Below are positions 24,911-33,271 of a stretch of DNA of 64,000 nucleotides, in pieces. A program made the translations under genes and the position numbers. How positions within the stretch are numbered: the first letter of the stretch is position 1; each line of letters starts with the position of its first letter. The notes beneath the pieces were generated by a model, which saw nothing but the letters and a program-made list of their open reading frames with translations, was not told the origin of the DNA and did not search any database. Source of the stretch: Paenibacillus agri (GTDB lineage: Bacteria > Bacillota > Bacilli > Paenibacillales > Paenibacillaceae); contig NZ_JABWCS010000216.1 in NCBI RefSeq assembly GCF_013359945.1, positions 1 to 64,000 on the forward strand, in the 5' to 3' direction.

Positions 24911-25795
24911 ATGAATGATCTGTCCAAGGGCTGGAGACCGACCCTTATGGCAGCGGTGATCTGCGCCCTACTATTTTCTCCCCCTGCACCAATAAATGCT
25001 TCAGCTATTGCTAATCAGACACCTGCGCAGCAGATTAGCTCCAATGATCCTGAGGCCTTTTTTTCCGAAGGAAATCCCGCAGGGCCTGCAGAGACAACCT
25101 CTTCCATGGAGGCAGCCCGGCCGCGGAAGGATTCCAAAGGGCTTACACTGAGCCAACTGCTGCACAAATATCCTGAGACCATCAAGACCAGCGGTCCCCG
25201 GCGAAAGATCATCGCCCTTACCTTCGATGATGTGCCCGACCCGCGCTTTACTCCGCAATTGCTGGATGTCCTCCGCAAGTACAAAGTGAAGGCCACCTTT
25301 TTTGTCGTAGGAAGCCGGGCAGAGAAACATCCGGGGCTCGTTGCCCGCATGATCAGGGAAGGACATGTCATCGGCAACCACTCGTATAATCATCCGCAGT
25401 TTGTGAAGCTGCGACTGAATGATTTTCGGACACAGATTGTTCGTACTGAAAATATTTTGCAAGCCATCGCAGGCTATAAACCCCGCCTGATTCGCCCTCC
25501 CTATGGAGATATCAATGAGCAGCAGCTTAAATGGGCGAAATCGCATGGCTACAAGCTGGTCAACTGGAATGTAGATTCGCTGGATTGGAAAGGGCTCTCC
25601 AAGACGCAGGTCAAGAACAACATCCTCTCTCATGCCGGCAAGGGAGCGATCATTCTGCAGCATGGCGGCGGCGGACACGGGAGTAACTTGAGAGGAAGTA
25701 TACAAGCCCTGCCCGAGGTGATTACAAGCCTGCGACAACGGGGCTACACCTTCGTAACGGTTCCCCAGCTTCTGCAAATTTCGAAAAGCAAATAA
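24911..25795 (+). CDS. Polysaccharide deacetylase (NodB domain), secreted
   Basis: 294 residues. A signal peptide of about 31 residues ends near INASA. A spacer follows, then the NodB domain from about 98. Motif 1 is ALTFDDVPDPRF (TFDD, with Val in place of the common Gly), motif 2 HSYNHPQ (H-S/T-x3-H metal ligands), motif 3 RPPYGDIN, motif 4 DSLDWKG and motif 5 IILQHGGG. It would remove N-acetyl groups from peptidoglycan or another aminosugar polymer outside the membrane. RBS AAAGGAGG. Monocistronic with its own terminator. Confidence 0.92.
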   Translation: MNDLSKGWRPTLMAAVICALLFSPPAPINASAIANQTPAQQISSNDPEAFFSEGNPAGPAETTSSMEAARPRKDSKGLTLSQLLHKYPETIKTSGPRRKIIALTFDDVPDPRFTPQLLDVLRKYKVKATFFVVGSRAEKHPGLVARMIREGHVIGNHSYNHPQFVKLRLNDFRTQIVRTENILQAIAGYKPRLIRPPYGDINEQQLKWAKSHGYKLVNWNVDSLDWKGLSKTQVKNNILSHAGKGAIILQHGGGGHGSNLRGSIQALPEVITSLRQRGYTFVTVPQLLQISKSK

Positions 25796-25800
25796 CAAAA

Positions 25801-25842
25801 ACGGAGGACGCCGCTATCAGCGGGCATCCTCCGTTTGTATTT
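25801..25842 (+). terminator. Terminator between deacetylase and LysM/3D gene
   Basis: Stem ACGGAGGA..GC / GC..TCCTCCGT with a short loop, then TTGTATTT. It stands between two converging genes and may serve both. Confidence 0.85.
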
Positions 25843-25861
25843 CAGGCTATGTTTTAATCAA

Positions 25862-26524
25862 CTATTGAATAACGTATAATTGTACATACTGGTAACCAAA
25901 GTCTGCTACAAAGCTTGGGCTTCCCGGGATAAAAATATCAATCCGGTTTCCCTTGATTGCACTCCCCATATCCGTAGCCGTAGCAACAAAAGCGGACTTC
26001 GGTAATCCTGGGTGGGTATAACCTGTCACCAGAACTTTGGTGCCGATCGGAATGACGGATGGATCTACAGCAATCGTGCCCAGCTTCAGTGGGTTGCCAA
26101 GATAATCGACCGCGCCCCATTTCCCGTTCTCGCTGCTTGCAGACGAATAAGCCGAGGCTTTGACCTGTAGCGTACGATCATAGTTGAATACTTTTCCCCA
26201 AGCCGATACCGTATTGGTTTCCGGTTGAACGTTGAGATTGGCAGTGATGACCTCTGCTTTGGCAGATTCACTTTGTGCTACCAAAGTAGGCGTTTTACCA
26301 GGGATGTTCAGTTTCAAACCTGAATAAATGTTGGTTGCAGACACCTGCGGGTTAGCTTTCATTAAGGCGTCAACACTGACTCCATATTGCTTGGACAACG
26401 TATAGAAAGTGTTCCCTTCCTTGGCGGTGTGAATGCCGTCAGCATGGACAGGAACGGCTTGCAGCGCAGCGCTGATTCCTATAAGAGCAGCAAAGGTTTT
26501 GATCATTTTAAAATTAATCTTCAT
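25862..26524 (-). CDS. Secreted LysM plus 3D-domain cell-wall protein (YocH-like)
   Basis: 220 residues. A signal peptide ends near VPVHA. One LysM wall-binding domain follows at about 30-76 (HTAKEGNTFYTLSKQYGVSV...IYSGLKLNIPG). The C-terminal 3D domain (about 120-220) shows its three aspartates in TIAVDPSVIP, ATDMGSAIKG and RIDIFI; it belongs to the double-psi barrel lytic-transglycosylase-like fold. It likely trims peptidoglycan. RBS AAGGAGGAAG. The Bacillus relative YocH is under WalR control; no clear WalR box was found upstream. Confidence 0.9.
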   Translation of the reverse strand: MKINFKMIKTFAALIGISAALQAVPVHADGIHTAKEGNTFYTLSKQYGVSVDALMKANPQVSATNIYSGLKLNIPGKTPTLVAQSESAKAEVITANLNVQPETNTVSAWGKVFNYDRTLQVKASAYSSASSENGKWGAVDYLGNPLKLGTIAVDPSVIPIGTKVLVTGYTHPGLPKSAFVATATDMGSAIKGNRIDIFIPGSPSFVADFGYQYVQLYVIQ

Positions 26525-26834
26525 TTCTTCCTCCTTGGTTTACAATGCACGGCGGCCGCTAATCAGCGCACTGCGCAAGTCTTTACCCAGTAGCTATGTA
26601 TGAATTACTAAAGGGCATCAAAATGCAGCTCTTTGTAAACTAACAGAATCGAATATATCACAATTTTGTAACCAACGCCAAAGCAATTGTTACCATTTTG
26701 AAAGAACTGTTCTTTTTAACGAAAAAGAGGGCTTTTATTTGGAAAACAATATAGGTTACATAACCTTAATTATGTTAACTTGTATTTCACTATCCGACCT
26801 GCACCGCAAACTTTCGGCAAATTAAACCAAAGAT
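26525..26834. other. Intergenic region between LysM/3D gene and ppk
   Basis: About 310 bp without a gene. On the minus strand TTGGCG (18 bp) TATATT is a plausible promoter for the LysM/3D gene at about 26650-26680, with a GGTAAC/GTTACA dyad near its -35 side. No riboswitch consensus (c-di-AMP type was considered) was found. Confidence 0.4.
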
Positions 26835-26851
26835 TTTACACAGATTTAACA
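26835..26851 (+). promoter_or_regulatory. Putative PhoP box upstream of ppk
   Basis: TTTACA-CAGAT-TTAACA: two PhoP-type half-sites in direct repeat with an 11-bp period, matching the Bacillus PhoP consensus (TTAACA-like hexamers 11 bp apart). A weaker TTAAAC lies 13 bp further upstream. A -10-like TAAAAT follows at 26880-26885. Phosphate starvation would then act on ppk. Confidence 0.55.
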
Positions 26852-26958
26852 AAACTATCTTCTTCAAATAGTAAAATGGTAAAATACGATAAGCCGAAAT
26901 TACGGCTGCACCGCCACCAAAGCGGTAACGAAAGAAAAAAGAATGACGTGGAGGGGCC

Positions 26959-29085
26959 ATGAGCAAAATGATCGAAGAAGAGAAAAAGAATATCTTTAGC
27001 AGCAGTCCTGCCACTGCCTATCTCAACCGGGACCTCAGTTGGGTCGAATTTAACCGCCGGGTGCTGCAAGAGGCCCAAGATGTGGACAATCCTTTGATGG
27101 AACGGGCCAAATTTCTGGCTATTGTGTCCAGCAACCTGGATGAGTTCATCAGCGTGCGTGTAGCGGGCATCCAGGACCAGATCCGTGCAGGATATACGAA
27201 AAAAGACTTCACCGGTTATACTCCATCCGGCTTGTACAAACGCCTCTTCAAACGGGTCTCCAAAATCATTGCCGACCAGTACCGCACCTTCCGCGATATC
27301 TCCAGGAATCTGCACAAGGAAGGCATTGTATTCGTTGATTATGGCGATTTGACACATGCACAGGAACTTTCCATAGAACAATATTACCGTGATATTATTT
27401 ATCCTGTTCTTACGCCGATGGCAGTGGACCAGAGCCGTCCATTTCCGCTAGTACATAGCCAATTCATCTACTTGGCGGTGGTTCTCTCCCGTAAAAATGC
27501 TCTAGAGGAGGAACCGTATTTTGCGATCCTGCAAATTCCGTCCAATCTGCCAAGATGTATCCCTCTGCCCCATCGCTCCAACAGCAAGAAGCGGCAGTTC
27601 GTATTCATTGAGGATGTCATCAGGCATCATATTCAGACCTTGTTCAGCGGCTATGAACCGGTCTCAGTGAGCGAGTTCCGCCTGACACGCAATTCGGACC
27701 TTACGATTGATGAGGAAGGCGCTGAGGACCTGCTGGAGGAGATTGAAAAAGAGCTGCGTAAGCGCAGACGCGGCGTACCGGCCCGCCTGGAAGTACAAAA
27801 AGGCATCCACCCCTATGCGCTGGAGCAGTTGCAGGCTGAATTCGAAATCGAGGATTTCGTATTCGAGATTGACGGTCCGCTGGATCTCGGATTTCTGCGC
27901 CAGTTTGCTGGTAGCCTTAAAGGCTTCAGTTATTTGAACTACCCTCCGGTGGAGCCACTATATCCGGTGGAGTTTGAAGAGAATGAGGATTTCTTCGAGG
28001 TGCTGCAAGAACGTGATGTGCTGGTATATCATCCGTACGAATCCTTTGACGCGATGACCGATTTTATTATTCAAGCCTCTGAAGACGAACAGGTCATGGC
28101 CATCAAAATGACACTATACCGGGTCAGCGGCAATTCTCCGCTGATTACGGCCTTGGCAAATGCTGCCGAGTCGGGCAAGCAGGTCACGGTCGTAGTTGAG
28201 CTTAAAGCCCGCTTCGACGAGGAGCGCAACATCGCTTGGGCGCGCAAGCTTGAGCAGTCTGGATGCCATGTCGTCTACGGACTGGTCGGGCTGAAGACCC
28301 ACGCCAAGATCACATTGATTGTACGCCAGGAAGGCACAGAGCTGAAACGGTATGTGCATGTCGGGACCGGTAACTATAATGACAGTACCGCCAAGGCTTA
28401 CACGGACTTGAGTTTGTTCACTGCGAATACCGATATCGGTCTGGATGCTTCCGAGCTGTTCAATCAAATGACCGGCTACTCCGCCAATTATGACTGGAAT
28501 TCGTTCATCGTCGCGCCAACCAACATGAGCCTGTCCTTACAGAAGCTGATGCAGCGTGAGGCTGAGCATGCTGCGGCTGGACGTCCGGCCCGTATTATCG
28601 CCAAGATGAACTCCCTGTCCAACCAGCAGGTTATTGACGATCTCTACATCGCAGCCCAGGCCGGCGTATCCATTGATCTCATCGTGCGCGGGGTCTGCTG
28701 CCTGCGGCCGGGAATTGAAGGATTAAGCGAGCGGATCACGGTACGCAGCATCGTGGACCGCTTCCTGGAGCATTCACGCATTTATTATTTTGAGAACGGC
28801 GGCAAGCCAGAGGTCTATCTCTCCAGTGCAGACTGGATGACACGAAATCTGACCCGGCGAATCGAACTGATGTGCCCTGTGCATGACAGTACCATCCGGA
28901 CGCAGATCATCAAGATTCTTGAGCTGACACTGAGCGATAACACCAAATCAAGTTTCCTGCAACCCAATGGATATTATGAACGCGCGGACGACAAAAAGGC
29001 CCCTTTCCGGAGCCAGTTTGCCGCTATGGATGTTACACGTTGGAAGGGAAGTCGAGCTTTACCTTTAGACCCCAAACGTTCCTGA
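26959..29085 (+). CDS. ppk: Polyphosphate kinase 1
   Basis: 708 residues, the normal length for PPK1. Reversible synthesis of inorganic polyphosphate from ATP. Domains: N (SPATAYLNRDLSWVEFNRRV), head (ILTPMAVDQSRPFP region), and C1/C2. The phosphorylated histidine lies in YVHVGTGNYND; the second conserved histidine region is near DRFLEHSRIYYF. RBS TGGAGGGG. Its last 53 nt overlap the 3' end of ppx on the other strand. A probable PhoP box lies upstream. Confidence 0.97.
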   Translation: MSKMIEEEKKNIFSSSPATAYLNRDLSWVEFNRRVLQEAQDVDNPLMERAKFLAIVSSNLDEFISVRVAGIQDQIRAGYTKKDFTGYTPSGLYKRLFKRVSKIIADQYRTFRDISRNLHKEGIVFVDYGDLTHAQELSIEQYYRDIIYPVLTPMAVDQSRPFPLVHSQFIYLAVVLSRKNALEEEPYFAILQIPSNLPRCIPLPHRSNSKKRQFVFIEDVIRHHIQTLFSGYEPVSVSEFRLTRNSDLTIDEEGAEDLLEEIEKELRKRRRGVPARLEVQKGIHPYALEQLQAEFEIEDFVFEIDGPLDLGFLRQFAGSLKGFSYLNYPPVEPLYPVEFEENEDFFEVLQERDVLVYHPYESFDAMTDFIIQASEDEQVMAIKMTLYRVSGNSPLITALANAAESGKQVTVVVELKARFDEERNIAWARKLEQSGCHVVYGLVGLKTHAKITLIVRQEGTELKRYVHVGTGNYNDSTAKAYTDLSLFTANTDIGLDASELFNQMTGYSANYDWNSFIVAPTNMSLSLQKLMQREAEHAAAGRPARIIAKMNSLSNQQVIDDLYIAAQAGVSIDLIVRGVCCLRPGIEGLSERITVRSIVDRFLEHSRIYYFENGGKPEVYLSSADWMTRNLTRRIELMCPVHDSTIRTQIIKILELTLSDNTKSSFLQPNGYYERADDKKAPFRSQFAAMDVTRWKGSRALPLDPKRS

Positions 29086-30562
29086 ATGCTTTCAGAGCGT
29101 TCTCAATATCTTCAAGACCGATCAGAATGTCTGTGTCACCCTGAAGGCTCATATGGAGGGTATTCCCTTGCATATGGCCTTCCAGGCCCCTGACAACGCC
29201 AATCTCGGTGCTGTCCAGTGCAATGCTCAACTGAACAAGCGTTCCAAGCTTGTGAATCCACTCTTCGTCGGAAGCCAGTAAAATGTCCCTGTGTTCGGTG
29301 GACAATTTCTGCTTCCGGCTTTTTGTGCTATAGGAAGAAATCATGGCGCACAGGATGAGCTGCCGATGCGTGAGACCGCGTATGGGCGAGTTCATTAGCC
29401 AATATCTCGTGTGGCGCTTGGACTGATAATAATTAATATTCGATCCCGTTCGGTGCAACATGATGGAGACATAGACCAGCATCTCGATCTCCCGGGTATC
29501 CCCTTCGATCTTAAGCATGGACAGTAGGCTGCGTGCGAGTTTGTGAATGTGATCCAGATGCGTCTTGGAGGTGCGGATATCAAAGCGAATGATCGTATCC
29601 AGACTAAATTCCAGAGCGCTGTCGCGCACCGGCTGCTCCGGCTTCAGCAGATCATGCAGCATGCCTTCCCGCAAGCCTTCGCCGCTGATAACAGCCTGCA
29701 CAGCACCAACATATTTGTATACGGTGTGAAAAATAATCAAACCGGAGACAATGATATCCGCCCGGCTTTTGGACAACCCGTCCAGTTCCTTCCGCTTATC
29801 GAGCGGCAACGCCGGCAGTGTAGCCATGAATTGCTCAATCGTCTCAGACGACAGCGTATATCCGTGCGAGTTTGGCAGCGAATAATCATTACTCTTCTGA
29901 TCCAGCTTACCCAGTGACCGCAGAGTACCGCCCAGTCCGAACAGAGGCAGGCCTTCCCCGGTAGTCAGCCAGTCATGCTCCACAAGCCGCCCCAGCACGT
30001 ATGCTTGAAGCTTATGAACCTGCTCCGCTGTCCAGTTACCGCCGTGGCCGAACATGACATTGGTATTTACAGCTCCGAACGGAAAAGAAATGCTGTGCTG
30101 ATACCGGCGCCCTCTAAACAGCGTGATCTCCGTACTTCCGCCCCCGATGTCGATAACAAATCCGTCCTCGACATTAAACGCATTGATCACCCCGAGGAAT
30201 CCAAAATAGGCTTCCTGATGACCGCTGATCACTTCAATTGGAATCGTTGAAGCTTCGGATAGGAAGGATATAATTTCGGCCGAATTAGCAGCATTACGGA
30301 TGGCTGCTGTTGCACCTGCCCGGACTCTCTCTACACCGAATCCGTCGCAGATCTCCTTGAACTGACGCAGCACCGGGACAACGGTCTCCATGTCCTTCCG
30401 ATCCAGCCGGCCATCTCTTGTTATTTTCTCACTCAGACGAGCGGAGTATTTGCATTCCTTTATGATCTTATAGCCTCCCGCCGGCGTCGTGTCATAGATT
30501 ACCAGACGAATGGAGTTGGAGCCAATATCAATAATGCCGATCCGGCAGAGGTCATCTTTCAT
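29033..30562 (-). CDS. ppx: Exopolyphosphatase / Ppx-GppA phosphatase with HD-like C-terminal domain
   Basis: 509 residues from the ATG at 30562, which follows AAGGAG; a longer frame to 30595 would overlap the promoter. The Ppx/GppA ASKHA domain (about 8-300) has the phosphate loops IGIIDIGSNSIRLVIYD and GFVIDIGGGSTEITLF, and SGLIIFHTV. The C-terminal helical domain (about 310-509, HLDHIHKLARSLL) is HD-like. It splits phosphate off polyphosphate or acts on pppGpp. It faces ppk tail to tail with a 53-nt overlap. Confidence 0.94.
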   Translation of the reverse strand: MKDDLCRIGIIDIGSNSIRLVIYDTTPAGGYKIIKECKYSARLSEKITRDGRLDRKDMETVVPVLRQFKEICDGFGVERVRAGATAAIRNAANSAEIISFLSEASTIPIEVISGHQEAYFGFLGVINAFNVEDGFVIDIGGGSTEITLFRGRRYQHSISFPFGAVNTNVMFGHGGNWTAEQVHKLQAYVLGRLVEHDWLTTGEGLPLFGLGGTLRSLGKLDQKSNDYSLPNSHGYTLSSETIEQFMATLPALPLDKRKELDGLSKSRADIIVSGLIIFHTVYKYVGAVQAVISGEGLREGMLHDLLKPEQPVRDSALEFSLDTIIRFDIRTSKTHLDHIHKLARSLLSMLKIEGDTREIEMLVYVSIMLHRTGSNINYYQSKRHTRYWLMNSPIRGLTHRQLILCAMISSYSTKSRKQKLSTEHRDILLASDEEWIHKLGTLVQLSIALDSTEIGVVRGLEGHMQGNTLHMSLQGDTDILIGLEDIENALKAFRNVWGLKVKLDFPSNV

Positions 30563-30597
30563 ATGTATGTACTCCTTTTCAGGTTCATTAACCACTT

Positions 30598-30603
30598 ATT
30601 ATA
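30598..30603 (-). promoter_or_regulatory. Promoter -10 box of ppx
   Basis: Perfect TATAAT on the minus strand, 36 bp upstream of the chosen ppx start; at 17 bp spacing the -35 is a poor TTCATT. It supports the shorter ppx start. Confidence 0.5.
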
Positions 30604-30635
30604 CATGGTTTAGACACATAAATGAACTTTAAAAC

Positions 30636-30670
30636 AAAACGGCCTCCGGTAACCTACCGGGGGCCGTTTT
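30636..30670 (-). terminator. Terminator of the amino-acid ABC operon
   Basis: AAAACGGCC..CCGGTA / TACCGG..GGCCGTTTT hairpin, then TTTTGTTTTAAAG on the minus strand, just past the ATPase gene. Confidence 0.85.
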
Positions 30671-30682
30671 ATATATTATGCA

Positions 30683-31405
30683 TTACAGCACTTTGCTCAG
30701 GAAATCCTGAGTCCGCGCATGCTTGGGATTACCGAAAACTTCCGCAGGGGTTCCCTGCTCAACAATAAAGCCCCCATCCATGAACAGAATGCGGTCGCCG
30801 ACTTCTCGGGCGAAGCCCATCTCATGGGTCACGATCACCATGGTCATGCCGTCTTCAGCCAATTTCTTCATGACCTCCAGCACCTCACCGACCATTTCAG
30901 GATCAAGTGCAGAGGTCGGCTCATCGAACAGCATCACATGCGGCTGCATGGCCAAAGCACGGGCAATTGCGATCCGCTGCTTCTGTCCCCCGGACAACTG
31001 ATTCGGATAAGCATCCTTTTTATCCTCCAGACCGACGGTCCGAAGAAGATTCAGAGCGAATTTCTCAGCTTCCTGCTGCGACTGCTTCTTCACCTTGATC
31101 GGCGCCAAGGTGATGTTCTGAAGTACGGTCATATGCGGGAACAGATTAAATTGCTGGAACACCATCCCCATCTTCTCACGGGTAAGGTTGATATCATGCT
31201 TACGCGAGGTAATGGACTCGCCCTCAAAGGTGATTTCGCCGCCAGTTGGCTGCTCAAGCAGGTTCAGGCAGCGCAAAAAGGTGCTTTTGCCAGAACCGCT
31301 GGGGCCGATCACCACGACAACCTCCCCTTTTTGGATCTCCAGATCTATGCCTTTCAGAATTTCCAATTTTCCGTAATGCTTCTCCAGATTCTTAACGGCG
31401 ATCAT
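30683..31405 (-). CDS. Polar amino-acid ABC transporter ATPase
   Basis: 240 residues, full-length GlnQ/ArtR type. Walker A GPSGSGKST, Q-loop VFQQFNLFPH, signature LSGGQKQR, Walker B VMLFDEPTSALD, and the H-loop VTHEMGFA are all intact. It drives uptake with the permease, whose last 14 nt overlap its start. Operon order binding protein, permease, ATPase is the same as artPQR/yqiXYZ of Bacillus. The substrate (arginine, glutamine or cystine) cannot be fixed from sequence. Confidence 0.93.
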   Translation of the reverse strand: MIAVKNLEKHYGKLEILKGIDLEIQKGEVVVVIGPSGSGKSTFLRCLNLLEQPTGGEITFEGESITSRKHDINLTREKMGMVFQQFNLFPHMTVLQNITLAPIKVKKQSQQEAEKFALNLLRTVGLEDKKDAYPNQLSGGQKQRIAIARALAMQPHVMLFDEPTSALDPEMVGEVLEVMKKLAEDGMTMVIVTHEMGFAREVGDRILFMDGGFIVEQGTPAEVFGNPKHARTQDFLSKVL

Positions 31406-32051
31406 CGGTGTTCAGCCTCCTTTCGAGTCTGCCAAGCAGCTTGGACATGGTAAAGGTCAACACAAAGTACATCACAGCAACGACAATTAACGGTGTAAAC
31501 CCGTCATAGGTAATTGTAGTTACTGCACGGGATTGGAACATAAGATCTGCCACCCCGATAAAAGAAACGATCGACGATTCCTTGATAATCGTAATAAATT
31601 CGTTGCCGATAGCTGGAAGTACGCTTTTCAAAGCCTGTGGCAGCACGATGTGGCGCATCGTCATTGCCTGTCTCATGCCGAGGGAACGCGCAGCCTCCAC
31701 TTGCCCCCGGTCCACCCCTTGAATCCCTGCCCGGAAAATCTCGGCCAGATATGCGGAGCTGTTAATGGACAGTGTAATCGCACCCGATTGCACTGCACTG
31801 AACTCGACACCAAAGCTGGCCAGACCATAGTGAATCAGGAAGAGCTGCACCAGCATCGGTGTCCCCCGTAGGAACTCTACCCAAGCCGTGGCAATAAATC
31901 TGAGTACACGCAATTTGGACATGCGAAGCAGCGCAACAGCAATCCCCAGTACGAAACCGAAGAATACGCCGAGCACGGCCAGCAGCAGGGTGTACTGTAG
32001 ACCAGACAGGAAAAAATTCCGGTAATCATAAGCTAAACTAAAGATGTTCAT
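31392..32051 (-). CDS. Polar amino-acid ABC transporter permease
   Basis: 219 residues from the ATG at 32051 (MNIFSLAYDYRNFFLSGLQY); an upstream in-frame ATG at 32105 lies inside the hairpin and is unlikely. About five membrane spans. The His/Glu/Gln-type family loop GVDRGQVEAARSLGM and the EAA-loop follow-on VLPQALKSVLPAIGNEFITI, which contacts the ATPase, are present. The only purine-rich stretch upstream (GGAGGT) is 13 nt away, so initiation may be weak or helped by AGGT nearer. Confidence 0.92.
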   Translation of the reverse strand: MNIFSLAYDYRNFFLSGLQYTLLLAVLGVFFGFVLGIAVALLRMSKLRVLRFIATAWVEFLRGTPMLVQLFLIHYGLASFGVEFSAVQSGAITLSINSSAYLAEIFRAGIQGVDRGQVEAARSLGMRQAMTMRHIVLPQALKSVLPAIGNEFITIIKESSIVSFIGVADLMFQSRAVTTITYDGFTPLIVVAVMYFVLTFTMSKLLGRLERRLNTDDRR

Positions 32052-32077
32052 TATACCTGCACAACCTCCAATCTCCA

Positions 32078-32116
32078 AAAAAATAGAAAACAGCGGAACA
32101 AGCACCGCTATTTTCT
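32078..32116 (-). terminator. Intra-operon hairpin between binding protein and permease genes
   Basis: Stem AGAAAA.AGCGG / CCGCT.TTTTCT followed by ATTTTTTT on the minus strand. It lies between the binding-protein stop and the permease start. It would end part of the transcripts and so favour the binding protein, as is usual for ABC importers; it may also shield the upstream mRNA from 3' decay. Confidence 0.75.
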
Positions 32117-32154
32117 GTAAGTACAGCTGTTCATTCCAATTGATAACAGATTAA

Positions 32155-32970
32155 TTACTTCTCAGCCAGTTCGCTTGCTTCTGTTACGTATTGATCAATC
32201 TTACCTTCGGAATTCAGTCGGCTAAGTGTCTTGTTAACTTGATCCAGCAGCTCTGTGTTGCCTTTCTTGATCCCTACCACATAGCCATCATCTTCAGCTT
32301 CTGGTTTGGCATCTGTAATCACGATTCCTTTGACGTTCTTTACAAAGGACTTCGCAACAGGACCTTCAATAATAGCAGCATCCACACGATTGGATTGCAG
32401 CTGGAGCACGATCTCAGAAATTTTGCCAAGGGAAGTCAATTGTGCGCCTTCAATGCCTTTAGCGAGCTCTTCCTGGATCGATCCGGTCTGAACGCCGATC
32501 TTCGTTCCTTTAAGCGAGTCCATCGTGGAGAACTTGTCCTTATCTGCTTCGCGAACAACCACAGATTGCTCTGCTTTGTAGTAGATATCGGACAGCTCGA
32601 CTGCTTTCCTACGCTCTTCCGTTGGGCTAAGGCCCGAGATGACCATATCGATTCTTCCGCTCGACAATTCATTCAGCAGGGAATCAAAAGGCAGATCCTT
32701 AATTTCAAGCTCAGCGCCCATGTCAGCGGCGATATCTTTGGCAATGTTGATGTCAAAACCGACGATGCTGTCTTTACCGTCAATAACCTTGTGGAATTCA
32801 TAAGGCGGGAAATCCGCACTGGTACCCAGTGTCAGTGTTTTTTTGGTAGTAGATCCGGTGTTAGCTTCTCCGCTAGCTGCGGAATCATTGCCATTCTTAT
32901 TTTGACCGCAGGCCGTCAGTAGTCCTACTGCAAGCAGCAAAGTTAGTGAAAGTGTGCCCCATTTTTTCAT
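32155..32970 (-). CDS. Polar amino-acid ABC transporter binding lipoprotein
   Basis: 271 residues. Lipobox LTAC at Cys21. Family 3 solute-binding protein: GTSADFPPYEFHKV, FDINIAKDIAADMG, SGRIDMVISGLSPTEERRK and IGVQTGSIQEE are the normal ligand-site stretches. It is anchored outside the membrane. First gene of its operon, with a good promoter and a CodY-like box upstream. Confidence 0.93.
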   Translation of the reverse strand: MKKWGTLSLTLLLAVGLLTACGQNKNGNDSAASGEANTGSTTKKTLTLGTSADFPPYEFHKVIDGKDSIVGFDINIAKDIAADMGAELEIKDLPFDSLLNELSSGRIDMVISGLSPTEERRKAVELSDIYYKAEQSVVVREADKDKFSTMDSLKGTKIGVQTGSIQEELAKGIEGAQLTSLGKISEIVLQLQSNRVDAAIIEGPVAKSFVKNVKGIVITDAKPEAEDDGYVVGIKKGNTELLDQVNKTLSRLNSEGKIDQYVTEASELAEK

Positions 32971-33023
32971 TTCTATATCTCCCTTTTCTGTATTTAGCGT
33001 ATGCTGTTTAATTAGACCGATTT

Positions 33024-33052
33024 ATTATAAATCAGTTCGTATGAATATGCAA
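33024..33052 (-). promoter_or_regulatory. Promoter of the amino-acid ABC operon
   Basis: Minus-strand TTGCAT (17 bp) TATAAT, a near-consensus SigA promoter, 54 bp upstream of the binding-protein start. Confidence 0.75.
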
Positions 33053-33087
33053 AGACATTTTTACTAGAAATGCTTATTATATTGTGT

Positions 33088-33102
33088 AATTTTCAGTAAA
33101 TT
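33088..33102. promoter_or_regulatory. CodY-like box
   Basis: AATTTTCAGTAAATT matches the CodY consensus AATTTTCWGAAAATT at 14 of 15 positions. It lies between the divergent amino-acid ABC operon and the GH13 gene, 36 bp beyond the -35 of the former. CodY with GTP and branched-chain amino acids would repress in rich conditions. Confidence 0.6.
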
Positions 33103-33111
33103 TCAATCTTT

Positions 33112-33140
33112 TTGCACAGTGTTGACATAAAAAGTATATA
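33112..33140 (+). promoter_or_regulatory. Possible promoter of the GH13 gene
   Basis: TTGCAC (17 bp) TATATA on the plus strand, about 130 bp upstream of the GH13 start. A consensus TTGACA at 33122 exists but has no good -10 at proper distance. Confidence 0.35.
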
Positions 33141-33271
33141 CTGATTTTAAACAAAACACCCATTTTCAGAGTTTGGTTCATTCCACAGATTCAAAGGGTA
33201 TTAACATGCTAACAGACTGTTGCCAGGCGCATAATCCTTGCTCTGAACCTATTCATTAAGGAGGTGCTGTC

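Noticed and set aside
25001..25798. 265-codon frame antisense to the polysaccharide deacetylase
   Set aside because: Lies entirely opposite a gene with full NodB motifs; no ribosome binding site or recognisable domain.
26525..26790. c-di-AMP riboswitch before the LysM/3D gene
   Set aside because: Often found before such genes, but the conserved blocks are absent from this leader.
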